Positions 18,949 through 28,883 of a DNA stretch of 46,175 nt are shown piece after piece. Each line of letters begins with the position of its first letter. The first letter of the stretch is position 1. The notes under the pieces were generated by a model, which was given only the letters and a program-made list of their open reading frames with translations, did not search any database and was not told where the DNA came from. Source of the DNA: Candidatus Iainarchaeum sp. (lineage in GTDB: Archaea; Iainarchaeota; Iainarchaeia; JAGGVJ01); contig JAGGVJ010000018.1 of the NCBI GenBank assembly GCA_021158055.1, forward strand, positions 1-46,175, read 5' to 3'. The position numbers were made by a program, and so were the translations under genes.

Positions 18949-20514
18949 GTGAATCAAATGGAAAAATACGAACCGGTTGAAATAGGAACAGTTACATCGG
19001 GACCTGATTCCCCGAGCCCGCTCAAAGTCGACTTTGTTGTCTCGCCGCAAAAAAGCGTGCACACCGGAGAATACGTTGTGGTTGAACAAGACGGGGGGCT
19101 TTTGATACTTCAGGTCCGGAACCTTGTGACATCAAACAGATACTTTGAACGCGCGGAAAGCATCCAGGAATTTGAGCGAAGCGGAAGACCCATCCAGACC
19201 CAGTTTCCAACCGCGGACTGGGAATACCTTGTCGCGGAAACGCGGCCTCTTGGAGTTTACAAGGAAAAGCAGTTTTTAAGGCCCACTTTCCCGCCAAGCC
19301 CCGGCGACAAAATCCAAAAAACCCCGAAAGCGCTCCTTGAAGAATTCCTCGGCTTTGAAAAAAAAGCAGGCATTCACATGGGCTCGCTTGAATTCCATGA
19401 CGTTCCCGTAAACCTGAACATTTCAAAACTTCTTCAAAAACACGTTGCAATCCTTGCAATGAGCGGGGCGGGAAAAAGCTACCTTACATCTGTTCTTCTC
19501 GAAGAAATACTTGACAGAAAAACAGAAGACGGAAGAATCGCAACCGTCATAATCGACCCGCACGGCGAATACTCCGGTTTCGCGCGCTCGCCTGAACCTG
19601 GTGACAACGAATCTGTTGACTACTCAGACAAGGTTTCGCTCATGAAAGCATCCGACATAAGGATTGGAGTGAGCAGCCTTAATGCATACGAACTTGCGTC
19701 TTATTTTATTGACAGCAGCGGAGCGCAGAAAAGAGAGCTTTCGCGAATCATCGACGAACTCAAAAGGGAAATGAAACAAGGGCTCGGACCATACAATCTC
19801 AGAAAAATAATGCAAAAATTAGACGACGACGCCGAAATAAACACCAACGTAAAATTGCCTCTCTTGTCATGGCTAAAAGAACTTGAGTACCTGAATCTTT
19901 TTTCCGACATCGACTACCCCAACATTTCAGACATCGTAAAACCGGGAAAAGCAAAAATTGTGGACTTTTCAGGAATAACCGACCTGCGAAAAAAACGAAT
20001 TATAACGTCATTCATCTCAAAAAAAATGTTTTCAAAAAGACGAAACAAGCGCATTCCACCGTTTCTACTTGTGGTTGAAGAAGCGCACCAGTTTGTGCCG
20101 GAACAGTCAAGACAAGGCGAAACCCCTTCAAAATCAATCCTTGAAACCATTGCGCGCGAAGGAAGAAAATTCGGTGCATCACTGTGCCTTATTTCCCAGC
20201 GCCCCATAAATCTTTCAACCACAATTCTTTCGCAGTGCAACACACACATAATTCTGCGGATAACAAACCCATACGACCAAAAACACATCGGGGAAAGCTC
20301 TGAAGGAATAGACCAAAAAGTTCTTGACATGATCACAGTCCTGCGGGTCGGGGAAGCCCTGATTGTGGGTGAAGCCGTGCGATACCCTGTTTTTGTAAAG
20401 GTAAGGAAGAGGAAATCGCGCAAAAGCCCGCATGAAAAAACATTGCAGGAAGCCGCAATAGAATTCGAGAAAAAACAAAAACAAGACCTTGACGACCTCG
20501 ACGCATTCATGTAA
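18949..20514 (+). CDS. herA: HerA-type bipolar DNA translocase/helicase
   Basis: N-terminal HAS-barrel-like region; Walker A ILAMSGAGKSYLTSVLLEE; VIIDPHGEYSGF; LLVVEEAHQFVPE; ISQRPINLSTTILSQCNTHIILR. Confidence 0.92.
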   Translation: MNQMEKYEPVEIGTVTSGPDSPSPLKVDFVVSPQKSVHTGEYVVVEQDGGLLILQVRNLVTSNRYFERAESIQEFERSGRPIQTQFPTADWEYLVAETRPLGVYKEKQFLRPTFPPSPGDKIQKTPKALLEEFLGFEKKAGIHMGSLEFHDVPVNLNISKLLQKHVAILAMSGAGKSYLTSVLLEEILDRKTEDGRIATVIIDPHGEYSGFARSPEPGDNESVDYSDKVSLMKASDIRIGVSSLNAYELASYFIDSSGAQKRELSRIIDELKREMKQGLGPYNLRKIMQKLDDDAEINTNVKLPLLSWLKELEYLNLFSDIDYPNISDIVKPGKAKIVDFSGITDLRKKRIITSFISKKMFSKRRNKRIPPFLLVVEEAHQFVPEQSRQGETPSKSILETIAREGRKFGASLCLISQRPINLSTTILSQCNTHIILRITNPYDQKHIGESSEGIDQKVLDMITVLRVGEALIVGEAVRYPVFVKVRKRKSRKSPHEKTLQEAAIEFEKKQKQDLDDLDAFM

Positions 20515-20719
20515 CTGCTATCTGAGGCAAACTGAAAACAAAAACTTGCTTTTAGCGGCAGATTACCGGCAAGTATACTGTAACCACTATTCTGTTGGCA
20601 TTCCCGACCGCACACACTCTAAGCGTTGTGTTTTTAACTTTTACGAGTGCCTTGCGAACGGTCTTATGGGCAACATACTCTTACATCATGGTTTACTTCA
20701 AAACCCCCTTTCTTCTTTC

Positions 20720-23206
20720 ATGAAAAAGATTGCGGGCATGGTTGTCGGGGCAGACCACATCATAAAAAACAACAATACATTCGTGCGGCTCTGGATCCGC
20801 TCTGATAAAAAACAAGCCGTGTGCAAGGTTTTTGAACCGTACTTTTTCATAGAGCCTGTTTCTGTGCATGCAAAAAAACTTGCCGAAACAATATCCAAAA
20901 TGCGTGTGTCGCATGAAAAAAACAACATAATTCTTCAGGCAAGCGCAAGCAAAGTTTCTGTTGAATCGCTTGAAACAAATTCTTTAAAAAAAGAAGTGAT
21001 AAAAGTTTCCTTCAAAACCCCTGTCGCTTTAACTGCTTTCAAAGTATTCCTGGAAAGCGAACCGGGAATGAGGCTGTTTAACTGCGCCATTTCTCCTGCG
21101 CGCCAGTTCATGCTTGACAACCACATAAATTTCTTTGAATCGTTTGAGTTTGAGGTCGCGGGAAAATTTAACCTTGCAGGGGAAAAATACCCGATGAACT
21201 ATTTTTTGAACGCCGGCCCTTCAGATAAAAAATTCAACGAAATAACCGCGTCAATTTACGTCAACTCTGATTCAAGCTCAAACCCTTGCTCTCACTGCTT
21301 TGACAAAAAAAAGGAAAAATTCATTAATTGGGTTTCAGTCAGTTGCGAAACAGGAGAAAAAAAACAATTTTACAACATATTCAATGACTCTCAAAGAGAA
21401 CTTCGCATGATTGAAGAAGTGAAACTGTTCCTGGACAAAATTTCACCTGACTTCATCACAATCTTTGGAAAAGAAAACGGAATTTTCCGCCTTGTAAAAA
21501 GAGCTTGGGAGCTAGGTGGAAAAAACTCGTTTAAACTCACTGACTTCGGATGCGACAGCACCCCCGTTGCCTTTGAAGTCTTTGAAGACACTGTGCTTGC
21601 CGGCAGGACAATAATTGACATTGAACAAACTGAAAAAATCAGTTTCCACCCGACTTCAAAACTTTCGGACAACCGCTTTGACAAAACCGGTAAATCAGGT
21701 TTTTCAGCCAGACCGCCCGAATCAATTGAATCTGTTGCCAGGCTAAAACTATCAAAAAAATTAAAACCGATCCAAAGACCCGCGCCTCAAAAAGAAGAAA
21801 TTCAAAAACGCTCTGACTGCCTTTTGGAACTTGGCAGGATGCAGGTCCCGACATTTATTTTCATTTCAAAAAAAACCTGTGAAATACCGCATGCCTTGCG
21901 CAGTAATTTTTCAAAACGCACCTCGAAAAGCTATCTTGAAAAAATATTCACTAACGCCAAACAACCGATTTATCTATATGAAAATGAAACCGGTGAAAAA
22001 ACAGAACCTGATTTCAAAAAAAGCAAACATCTTCCGCCAAACACAACTGATTGCGCCCCGAAAGGAGTATACTCCGATGTTGAAGAACTGTCCCTGAACA
22101 ATGCACTCCCGCTGATAACCCTGTTAAAAAATACCTGTCCGACAACCATGAACTGCAATTGCTGCAAACCAGTGTTTTCAACAGACATCCGAAGAACAAA
22201 CTGCGCGCCTTCTTCAGAAGTAACTGTCGTGTTCAAAAAAGACCACTTTTTTTTCACAAGCTTTGACGAGTCCTGGGCAGCGAAACACCACGAGTCAGAC
22301 GCCAAAAACAGGCGCGCACGCGAACAACTCAAAAAAACGTTTTTTTTAAGGACCATCCCGACAGGCCCGTTTAAAAAAATGGAAAAAGCAAACGTGCTTC
22401 TCGGAGACGCTATGGAACTTGTTAAAGACGGTGACGCTGATTTTCTGGAATTCAAAAAAAATCATACGACATGGTTTTGCAAAAACAAAAACGGCATTCT
22501 TCCAAAAGGCATTCTCAACCTTAATGACGAAAACAACAACAAAAGAGAAAAAGGTTTAGCTGCCAACATCACTCAAAAAAACAAGGGAATTATGACTTAC
22601 TGCCTGCCGCAACCGGAAAACCACCAAATAAGCGACTGGCTTAAAACAAATGTATTGCAAAACACACCTTTTCTTGGAAAAGACTTTTCGCACGCAATAA
22701 ACTCCTTTTTTACGTTTTTTGCAAACAAACTGAAAAAGGAATGCAATACAACCGGCTTTACATTTTATCACATTGAAGGCAGTTCAATTTTTGTGGATGC
22801 AAAATCGTCAAAAGTATTAAAACACTTCTGCAGTGAAAAACTGGGATCAAACACCCTGAAAAAAACGATCCACTGGAACAAAATTCTTTTAAAGGGACCG
22901 CTTGGCGTAATGGCAGGGATAACAAAAGAAGGGTTGTTTGAATCCATTCAAAAAGAAGACATTCCAGTACATGCAAATCAAAAAGAGGTCACCAAGTGTT
23001 TCCTGTGCGCAGGCAATAAGAAAAGAAACGAAGAAACATTGACTGTTGCAAAAAAATACATTACGAAAAACAATTCAACAGCTGAACCACAGTTAACTTT
23101 TTTTGAAGGTTTTGAACTGCCTGTTTTAACTGTCAAAACACGCGCTTCAAACACAGCAAAACAACTTGAAATCAATGCGACAGCAAATTCACAACAGCAA
23201 ATCTGA
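20720..23206 (+). CDS. Divergent, probably catalytically inactive family-B DNA polymerase homolog
   Basis: PolB-like N-terminus (DHIIKNNNTFVRLWIRSDKKQAVCKVFEPYFFIEP; LFNCAISPARQFMLDNHINF); exonuclease-region scaffold (ISPDFITIFGKENGIFRLVKRAWELG); palm-like YHIEGSSIFVDAK and KILLKGPLGVMAGITKEGL. ORF-track start 20489 overlaps herA; ATG 20720 fits better. Confidence 0.65.
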   Translation: MKKIAGMVVGADHIIKNNNTFVRLWIRSDKKQAVCKVFEPYFFIEPVSVHAKKLAETISKMRVSHEKNNIILQASASKVSVESLETNSLKKEVIKVSFKTPVALTAFKVFLESEPGMRLFNCAISPARQFMLDNHINFFESFEFEVAGKFNLAGEKYPMNYFLNAGPSDKKFNEITASIYVNSDSSSNPCSHCFDKKKEKFINWVSVSCETGEKKQFYNIFNDSQRELRMIEEVKLFLDKISPDFITIFGKENGIFRLVKRAWELGGKNSFKLTDFGCDSTPVAFEVFEDTVLAGRTIIDIEQTEKISFHPTSKLSDNRFDKTGKSGFSARPPESIESVARLKLSKKLKPIQRPAPQKEEIQKRSDCLLELGRMQVPTFIFISKKTCEIPHALRSNFSKRTSKSYLEKIFTNAKQPIYLYENETGEKTEPDFKKSKHLPPNTTDCAPKGVYSDVEELSLNNALPLITLLKNTCPTTMNCNCCKPVFSTDIRRTNCAPSSEVTVVFKKDHFFFTSFDESWAAKHHESDAKNRRAREQLKKTFFLRTIPTGPFKKMEKANVLLGDAMELVKDGDADFLEFKKNHTTWFCKNKNGILPKGILNLNDENNNKREKGLAANITQKNKGIMTYCLPQPENHQISDWLKTNVLQNTPFLGKDFSHAINSFFTFFANKLKKECNTTGFTFYHIEGSSIFVDAKSSKVLKHFCSEKLGSNTLKKTIHWNKILLKGPLGVMAGITKEGLFESIQKEDIPVHANQKEVTKCFLCAGNKKRNEETLTVAKKYITKNNSTAEPQLTFFEGFELPVLTVKTRASNTAKQLEINATANSQQQI

Positions 23207-23395
23207 ACAACTTTACAGGCCTATCTGAACATCTTACAGCATTATCCAGACATTTTTGCCGATATGTGGGCAAAGCATATAAAAACAAAAGTGCATAATA
23301 TAAAAGTCAAGTGATAAAAACACCAAAACACTGTTTATCAATTTATAAACACAATTTAACCACAAAATAACAACAAAACATAAAAACAATCAAAT

Positions 23396-23435
23396 GCACT
23401 GATAGTGCCTGAATTTTTAATTCAGTTTCAGGAGG
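23396..23435 (+). promoter_or_regulatory. Structured 5' leader of rps17e with alternative hairpins near the Shine-Dalgarno
   Basis: GCACT-gat-AGTGC; CTGAATT-ttt-AATTCAG; alternative CCTGAA (23408-23413)/TTCAGG (23427-23432) overlaps AGGAGG (23430-23435), ATG at 23442. Confidence 0.45.
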
Positions 23436-23441
23436 ACTGAC

Positions 23442-23633
23442 ATGGGAAAATTACTTACAAAAAACATAAAAGGAATGGCAGACAGGCTCGTCGAAGAGTT
23501 TCCGGACAAGTTTTCAAAAGAATTTGACAAAAACAAGGAAGCACTTGAAGAACTCAAAGTTTCGCCTTCAAAAACAGTGAGAAACCTCACTGCAGGATAC
23601 ATTGCAAGAAAAGTAAAAAACACCAAGGACTAA
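23442..23633 (+). CDS. rps17e: Ribosomal protein S17e
   Basis: MGKLLTKNIKGMADRLVEEFPDKFSKEFDKNKEALEEL...VRNLTAGYIARKVK; AGGAGG upstream. Confidence 0.88.
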   Translation: MGKLLTKNIKGMADRLVEEFPDKFSKEFDKNKEALEELKVSPSKTVRNLTAGYIARKVKNTKD

Positions 23634-23693
23634 ATCTTTGTGTTTAACCGGCAAAAATAACCGAAATACATTGTAAAAACAACTTGCAAACAA

Positions 23694-26423
23694 TCAAACA
23701 AACGCTTCTTTACTGCTAACTTTTGTAACGCCGTCCTCATCCTTATTTCTCTCAAGGCAATAAAGGCTTCCGCTAACTGATTTTTCCATTGCCTGCTCGT
23801 GTGTTATCAAAAATATCTGCTCAACAATTGTCGGCAGGTGGTCATGAAGCGCTTCTGCAAGCAATTCAACACCGGGAGAATCAAGGTTGTGAGTCGGCTC
23901 GTCAAGCATCAGCCAGCTAAGGTTGCCAGTGAGCACGAAAGAAAACGCTATCCTAAGAGCCAGGCACGCAACAGACCGCTCTCCCCCGCTTACATGGCCT
24001 TCAACAGAAACCCACTGGCCCATGCGGTTTTTAAGCTGAAGAGAATAAGCCCCGCTTTCAATGCTCAGCCTCGCGCTTGAGTAATCCCTGTAAACATAAA
24101 TTCTCGGCCAAACATCCTCCAGGAACACATTTATTTCCTCAATGAAATTTTTCCTCAAGATATCCTGAGTATCTTCAAGAGCCAGAGAAAAAATTCTGAA
24201 ATTGTCGCGCCTGTGCTTCAGCAAAGACGCTTTCTGAAGCATGTCCTCAATGGTTTTAATCTGTTTTTTGATATCTGCCAAGTGACTTTCCTGGCTTTCA
24301 ATTTCCCTTAAAAACCCTTTCACGCGTTCTTTTTTTGCCGAAACTTCAGACAGCAGCGCGGAAACTGCCTGCCGCGCATTTTCAAGCTCTGACTCGTCAA
24401 AAGCAAGAACTTCAATTTGCCTTGAGGTCTCAGCTAAATCTTTTTTCAAAGCAGCAATTTTTTCTTCAAGCTTTTTTGCTTCACACACCGCCTCAAGATC
24501 TCTCTGTTCAGCTTCAAGCTTGTCTTTTTTTGAAGAATCAAACCTGGAGCTGATTTTTTCCACGTTTTTTTCAACAGTTTCAAGAGTTTTGCGCCAGTTA
24601 ACCTGATTTGACTTCACATCACACAACCTTGCAATAAAGGACTGCGACTTTGAAAGCGACTCCTTTTCAATACGCAGCTTTTCCAAATCTTTTGAAACCT
24701 CAAAACGCATTGACTTGCTTGAGAGGATTTTTGACTCTGTCAGCTGCAGGTTTTTTTCCAGCTCAATCAGTTTTTTTTCAAAAAACAACTTTTTTTCAGC
24801 CAACTCTTTTTTGCCTGCAACAATCGCAGACACCTTAATTCCTTCTTCTGCGAGTTCACTGATGTTTTTTATCTTTTCCGAAACAACTGCCATATCGTGT
24901 TTTATCTTTTTGGTTTCGGCATTGTCTGATTCAATGACCGCGGTGTTTTTTTCAATCAAACGCTGTCTTTTCTCATGACTTATATCACTTTCACAAAGAG
25001 GGCATTTACTGCCGGTTTTTTCAAGCCCTTTAACCACTTCTTTCCGCTCGCGCAAATCCGCAGCCAAAAGAAAATTTTTCTTTTCAAGAGACAAAAACTC
25101 TTTTTCAAGAGTAGTTTTTTCCAGGCGAAGATCATCTGTGGATCTTCCGGCAGTCCTTCTTTTAAACAATTCCTGCTTTTCGTCTATTTCCCGCGCCTTT
25201 AAAACCGCTGACGCAAACTCGTTTTCCCCGGAAGCCCGTTCACTTTCAATGCGTGCCTTTTCCCCGTGAAGCATTTTCGCGGTTTCCTCAAGTTCCTTTG
25301 ATTTTTTTTCAAAACCGGCAAGTGTTTTTTCAACGCCGTCAAGTTTTTGGCTGACATCTGCCGGTTTTGTTTCCATGATCACTTTTTTCAACTCGACTCT
25401 CAAAGAAACAGCTTCTTCATCAGCAGAATTCAGTTTTGCTTCAAGCAAATTTTTTTCTTTCAAAAGAGGATCAAGCATGAGTTCAAACTCTTTCATCTGC
25501 TTCAAGGACTCTTTCACGGCAGCCAGCTTTTCATTCGGGCCTGTCAAGGTCAAATAACCTGCATTATGTGCAAAAACCGCTTTCTTTTCTTCAAGCTGAA
25601 TTTCAAGGGAATCAACAGAGCTTGAAAAACCTGCTTTTTTCCTGCTGAAAACATTGAACTTTTCTTCTTTTTCAACCTGTTTTTTTACAATCCGGCCTGC
25701 TTTTTCAATCTCACTTTCTTTTTCAACAACTGTTTTTTCAAGCGCGCCTTTTTCAAAAACCAGTTTTTTTATTGTTTCCTCAAGTTCTTTTTCTGCTTTT
25801 TTCTGCTCTTCCGGACAAGATGACTGCAAAGCTGATTTAAAGTCCTTTACCTTTGTATTTGCAGTGTTCAACACTTTATTCATGTTCACCCTTGCTTTTT
25901 CATACCTGTCTATCCCGAGAAGCTCGTCGATCAGCTCTTTTCTTTTTCCAGGTTTGACCTCAAGAAAAAAATCAAGGCGGTTCTGGTTGCTGTAAATTGC
26001 CCTTGAAAACAAGTCGTAGTCAATTTCAAGAATACTCTCAACGCGCTCTGTCACAAAAGAAGTTTTCGGGGATTCCAAAAGCTTCCAGGTATTTTTCCCC
26101 CGTTTTTGGCGAAGCTCGCTTAAAGTTGTCCCGCGTCCTTTTTCTATCCTGCGCATCACTTTAAACAAGTTTCCGTTGCAGAAAAACTCTGCCTCAACTT
26201 CCGCTTCACTCATTACGGAAGGCTTGTTCATTAGAACGTCGTCAAGCTTGAGTTTTTTCTGCTGCAAATCAGGGAAAGTTCCGAAAAGAGCAAAACTAAT
26301 CGCATCGGTAACTGAACTTTTTCCTGCGCCGCTTATCCCGATCAGCGCGTTTGTTCCCTTGCTGAAGACAAACTCTGTGTTCAGATGAGATTTCCAGTTT
26401 TTTAGCTTGACAGACGAAATCAT
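23694..26423 (-). CDS. rad50: Rad50 SMC-like ATPase
   Basis: FSKGTNALIGISGAGKSSVTDAISFALFG; zinc-hook CPLC in long coiled coil; VSGGERSVACLALRIAFS; LSWLMLDEPTHNLD. Confidence 0.93.
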   Translation of the reverse strand: MISSVKLKNWKSHLNTEFVFSKGTNALIGISGAGKSSVTDAISFALFGTFPDLQQKKLKLDDVLMNKPSVMSEAEVEAEFFCNGNLFKVMRRIEKGRGTTLSELRQKRGKNTWKLLESPKTSFVTERVESILEIDYDLFSRAIYSNQNRLDFFLEVKPGKRKELIDELLGIDRYEKARVNMNKVLNTANTKVKDFKSALQSSCPEEQKKAEKELEETIKKLVFEKGALEKTVVEKESEIEKAGRIVKKQVEKEEKFNVFSRKKAGFSSSVDSLEIQLEEKKAVFAHNAGYLTLTGPNEKLAAVKESLKQMKEFELMLDPLLKEKNLLEAKLNSADEEAVSLRVELKKVIMETKPADVSQKLDGVEKTLAGFEKKSKELEETAKMLHGEKARIESERASGENEFASAVLKAREIDEKQELFKRRTAGRSTDDLRLEKTTLEKEFLSLEKKNFLLAADLRERKEVVKGLEKTGSKCPLCESDISHEKRQRLIEKNTAVIESDNAETKKIKHDMAVVSEKIKNISELAEEGIKVSAIVAGKKELAEKKLFFEKKLIELEKNLQLTESKILSSKSMRFEVSKDLEKLRIEKESLSKSQSFIARLCDVKSNQVNWRKTLETVEKNVEKISSRFDSSKKDKLEAEQRDLEAVCEAKKLEEKIAALKKDLAETSRQIEVLAFDESELENARQAVSALLSEVSAKKERVKGFLREIESQESHLADIKKQIKTIEDMLQKASLLKHRRDNFRIFSLALEDTQDILRKNFIEEINVFLEDVWPRIYVYRDYSSARLSIESGAYSLQLKNRMGQWVSVEGHVSGGERSVACLALRIAFSFVLTGNLSWLMLDEPTHNLDSPGVELLAEALHDHLPTIVEQIFLITHEQAMEKSVSGSLYCLERNKDEDGVTKVSSKEAFV

Positions 26424-26517
26424 AAAAGCCCCATTGTATAACAGGGCTCAAACTAATTATACTTTTACAATACCGGCACGCAAACATCAATCAACACAAT
26501 TGACAACACCACATAAC

Positions 26518-27777
26518 TTAAAACCTGCGTGAATCAATTTTTCTTGCTTCCGCTGCTTTTTTATGTGCTTCAAGCCCTTCCAGGCCAGCCAGTTCCGACG
26601 CTAATTCCACAAATCTGCTGCTCGTTTCCTTTTCGATATTCTGGTAAGTAAGAATCTTCAAAAAATCCTTTACTGAAAGCCCACCAGTGTAACACGCGGC
26701 ACCATTGGTTGGTAGAACGTGGTTTGTGCCGGTGCAATAATCCCCGAAAACCTCTGCAGAAAACTCGCCAATGAACAAAGACCCATAATTGTTTAATTTC
26801 GGCACAACCAACTCCGGGTCTTTTACAAAAATTTCCAAATGCTCAGGGGCCCTTAAATTTGCCAAAGTTATGCATTCATCCAATGAGTCTGCTGTGATAA
26901 TCAAACCGTTTTTTAAAGCCAGTTCAATGACTTTTTTTGTTTTCAAGACACTAATCTGTGTTTTTACCTGGTTTTCCACCTCCAAAGCCAACTCTTTAGA
27001 CGTTGTGACCAGCTCAGACCTTGCATCCGGATCGTGTTCAGCCTGCGCCAACAGATCCGCTGCAATAAACCGGGGATCCCCTGTTTCATCTGCTATTATA
27101 AAAACCTCGCTTGGGCCCGCGAGAAAATCAATACCTACCCTGCCGTAAACCTCTTTTTTTGCTGCAGTCACATATTTATTGCCAGGGCCGACAATCTTAT
27201 CCACTTTAGGCACTGACCCAGTTCCAAAAGCCATTGCCCCAATTGCCTGAGCCCCGCCAATATTGAAAATTCTGTCAGCTCCGGCAATATCAGCAGCAAC
27301 CAGCATTACGGGCGTTATCTTTGGGGAGCAGACAATAACCTCGCTTACCCCTGCAATTTTAGCAGGTATGACGCACATCAAAACAGTGGACGGCAAAGGA
27401 TACCTTCCGCAGGGAACATAGCACCCGGCTCTCTTTAACGGGACTACCCTCTGCCCGACAGAATTGCCTTCAATTCTCACTTCAAAATCCCTGAAAATCT
27501 TAAACTGCTCCCCTGCAAAAAAAGAAATGTTTCCCGCGGCCTCTTTCAAAACAGCTATCGTTTTTGTGTCTACTTTTTTGTATGCTGCTTTTATTTCTTC
27601 TCCATTAATCTCAAAATTTTCAAGTGACAGCCCGTCGTACTTCCGGGTGTATTTCCTGATAGCATCATCGCCGTTTATCCGGACATCCTCAAGGATTTGC
27701 TTTACTATGCCGACTTCTTCAAACTCCTTTAACTCAAAAAAATCACTTTCCAAATCACTGAAATTCACAATTTTCAT
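26518..27777 (-). CDS. hisD: Histidinol dehydrogenase
   Basis: PLKRAGCYVPCGRYPLPSTVLMCVIPAKIAGV; VDKIVGPGNKYVTAAKKEVYG; IDFLAGPSEVFIIAD; AEHDPDARSELVT; GTNHVLPTNGAACYTGGLSVKDF. ATG at 27777 preferred. Confidence 0.95.
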   Translation of the reverse strand: MKIVNFSDLESDFFELKEFEEVGIVKQILEDVRINGDDAIRKYTRKYDGLSLENFEINGEEIKAAYKKVDTKTIAVLKEAAGNISFFAGEQFKIFRDFEVRIEGNSVGQRVVPLKRAGCYVPCGRYPLPSTVLMCVIPAKIAGVSEVIVCSPKITPVMLVAADIAGADRIFNIGGAQAIGAMAFGTGSVPKVDKIVGPGNKYVTAAKKEVYGRVGIDFLAGPSEVFIIADETGDPRFIAADLLAQAEHDPDARSELVTTSKELALEVENQVKTQISVLKTKKVIELALKNGLIITADSLDECITLANLRAPEHLEIFVKDPELVVPKLNNYGSLFIGEFSAEVFGDYCTGTNHVLPTNGAACYTGGLSVKDFLKILTYQNIEKETSSRFVELASELAGLEGLEAHKKAAEARKIDSRRF

Positions 27778-27937
27778 ACCTGCCACCTTCTGACCAACAA
27801 TAACAATAGCTAACAACTGGGTTACCATCCACATATTTCCCACAGTTAATCCCACATATCCCCCACTTCTGTTTTATAAAAACCTTTTGCCAAAAAAGGC
27901 TTGAACTTTTTGCAAAGACAGAATTTATAAAAGGACA

Positions 27938-28465
27938 GTGCTTATTATGTCTATCATGAAAAACGAATACCAGTACAAGTTTCCCATCAGCAGCAGGAAT
28001 GACTTCACAGAGAAACTGCAATCCGAAAACATCAAATTAACAGAGCCAACGATTCACACATATACTTATTTTGAACTGCCTGTTAAAACAAGTGCTTTTG
28101 CGGTTCTGCGCATCAAGGAATCAGCAGGCAAAGAAACAATAGACATGAAAATAAGAAACAACCAAAGCGGCCAGTGGGAACGGTTTGAAACACAAGTTGA
28201 GGAGCCGAATCAGCTCAGGAAAATCCTTGAAGGCCTTGGATGCAATCCCATCGTCACATTCAGGAAGACCAGGCAAACATTTGTCAACAGTTTCATTCGT
28301 CTTGATCTGGACTCAACAAAAGAATTAGGCACTTTTCTGGAAACAAAATTTTTAGCAGACAACAAGAAAAAAGCTGAGGAATTTTTGGCAGACCTGGAAA
28401 TTGATGTGACAAAACACGACAAGAGAAGCGTCATAGAAATATACCTCTCAAAGAAAGCCCTGTGA
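27938..28465 (+). CDS. CYTH-domain (CyaB/ThTPase-like) protein
   Basis: N-terminal EYQYKF, basic/acidic beta strands, KTRQTFVNSFIRLDLDSTKELGTFLETKF. Confidence 0.75.
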   Translation: MLIMSIMKNEYQYKFPISSRNDFTEKLQSENIKLTEPTIHTYTYFELPVKTSAFAVLRIKESAGKETIDMKIRNNQSGQWERFETQVEEPNQLRKILEGLGCNPIVTFRKTRQTFVNSFIRLDLDSTKELGTFLETKFLADNKKKAEEFLADLEIDVTKHDKRSVIEIYLSKKAL

Positions 28466-28487
28466 AATGCACATTCCGCTTATTTTT

Positions 28488-28883
28488 TTACACAGTTTCC
28501 CAGGAAAAAAGCAACCCCTGCTTTTTCAATTCCTCAAGAACACCAGCAGCTTTCCTCCTGCATTTTGAGGTGTCTGCCACAACATCCCATTCCGCAAGGT
28601 TTTCACGAAGCACAAACCTTGATTCAGTTTTCAGAAGATCAATCCCCTGTTTTGAAAACTCTGATGCAACACGTGCAAGAGAACCTTTTACATCACTCAG
28701 CTTAAGTGAAAACCGCTCTATCCTTGCGTTTTCAGGAAACGCGTAAAGCTCCATGATCCCTTTTTCAAAATCTGCTGAAAGCATGAGAGTCGAGTCCTCG
28801 GTCAAGCCCAAACTGTCGCGGATGTCTTTTGGAATTATAATTCGACCTTTAGAATCAAGTTTTAATGAAGTCGTTTTATGCAT
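28488..28883 (-). CDS. AbrB-type DNA-binding domain fused to an ACT-like domain
   Basis: MHKTTSLKLDSKGRIIIPKDIRDSLGLTEDSTLML (SpoVT/AbrB) followed by RIERFSLKLSDVKGSLARVASEFSKQGIDLLKTES (ACT-like). ATG lies inside the hisS end: aATGCATAA. Confidence 0.75.
   Translation of the reverse strand: MHKTTSLKLDSKGRIIIPKDIRDSLGLTEDSTLMLSADFEKGIMELYAFPENARIERFSLKLSDVKGSLARVASEFSKQGIDLLKTESRFVLRENLAEWDVVADTSKCRRKAAGVLEELKKQGLLFSWETV

Noticed and set aside
19914-20615. 233-aa minus-strand ORF opposite herA
   Set aside because: Antisense to a highly conserved HerA helicase; composition typical of a shadow ORF.
26518-27777. Isolated hisD as evidence for a full histidine operon
   Set aside because: No other his biosynthesis gene is visible; only the hisS/tRNA-His/AbrB-ACT linkage is supported, and hisD co-regulation is speculation.
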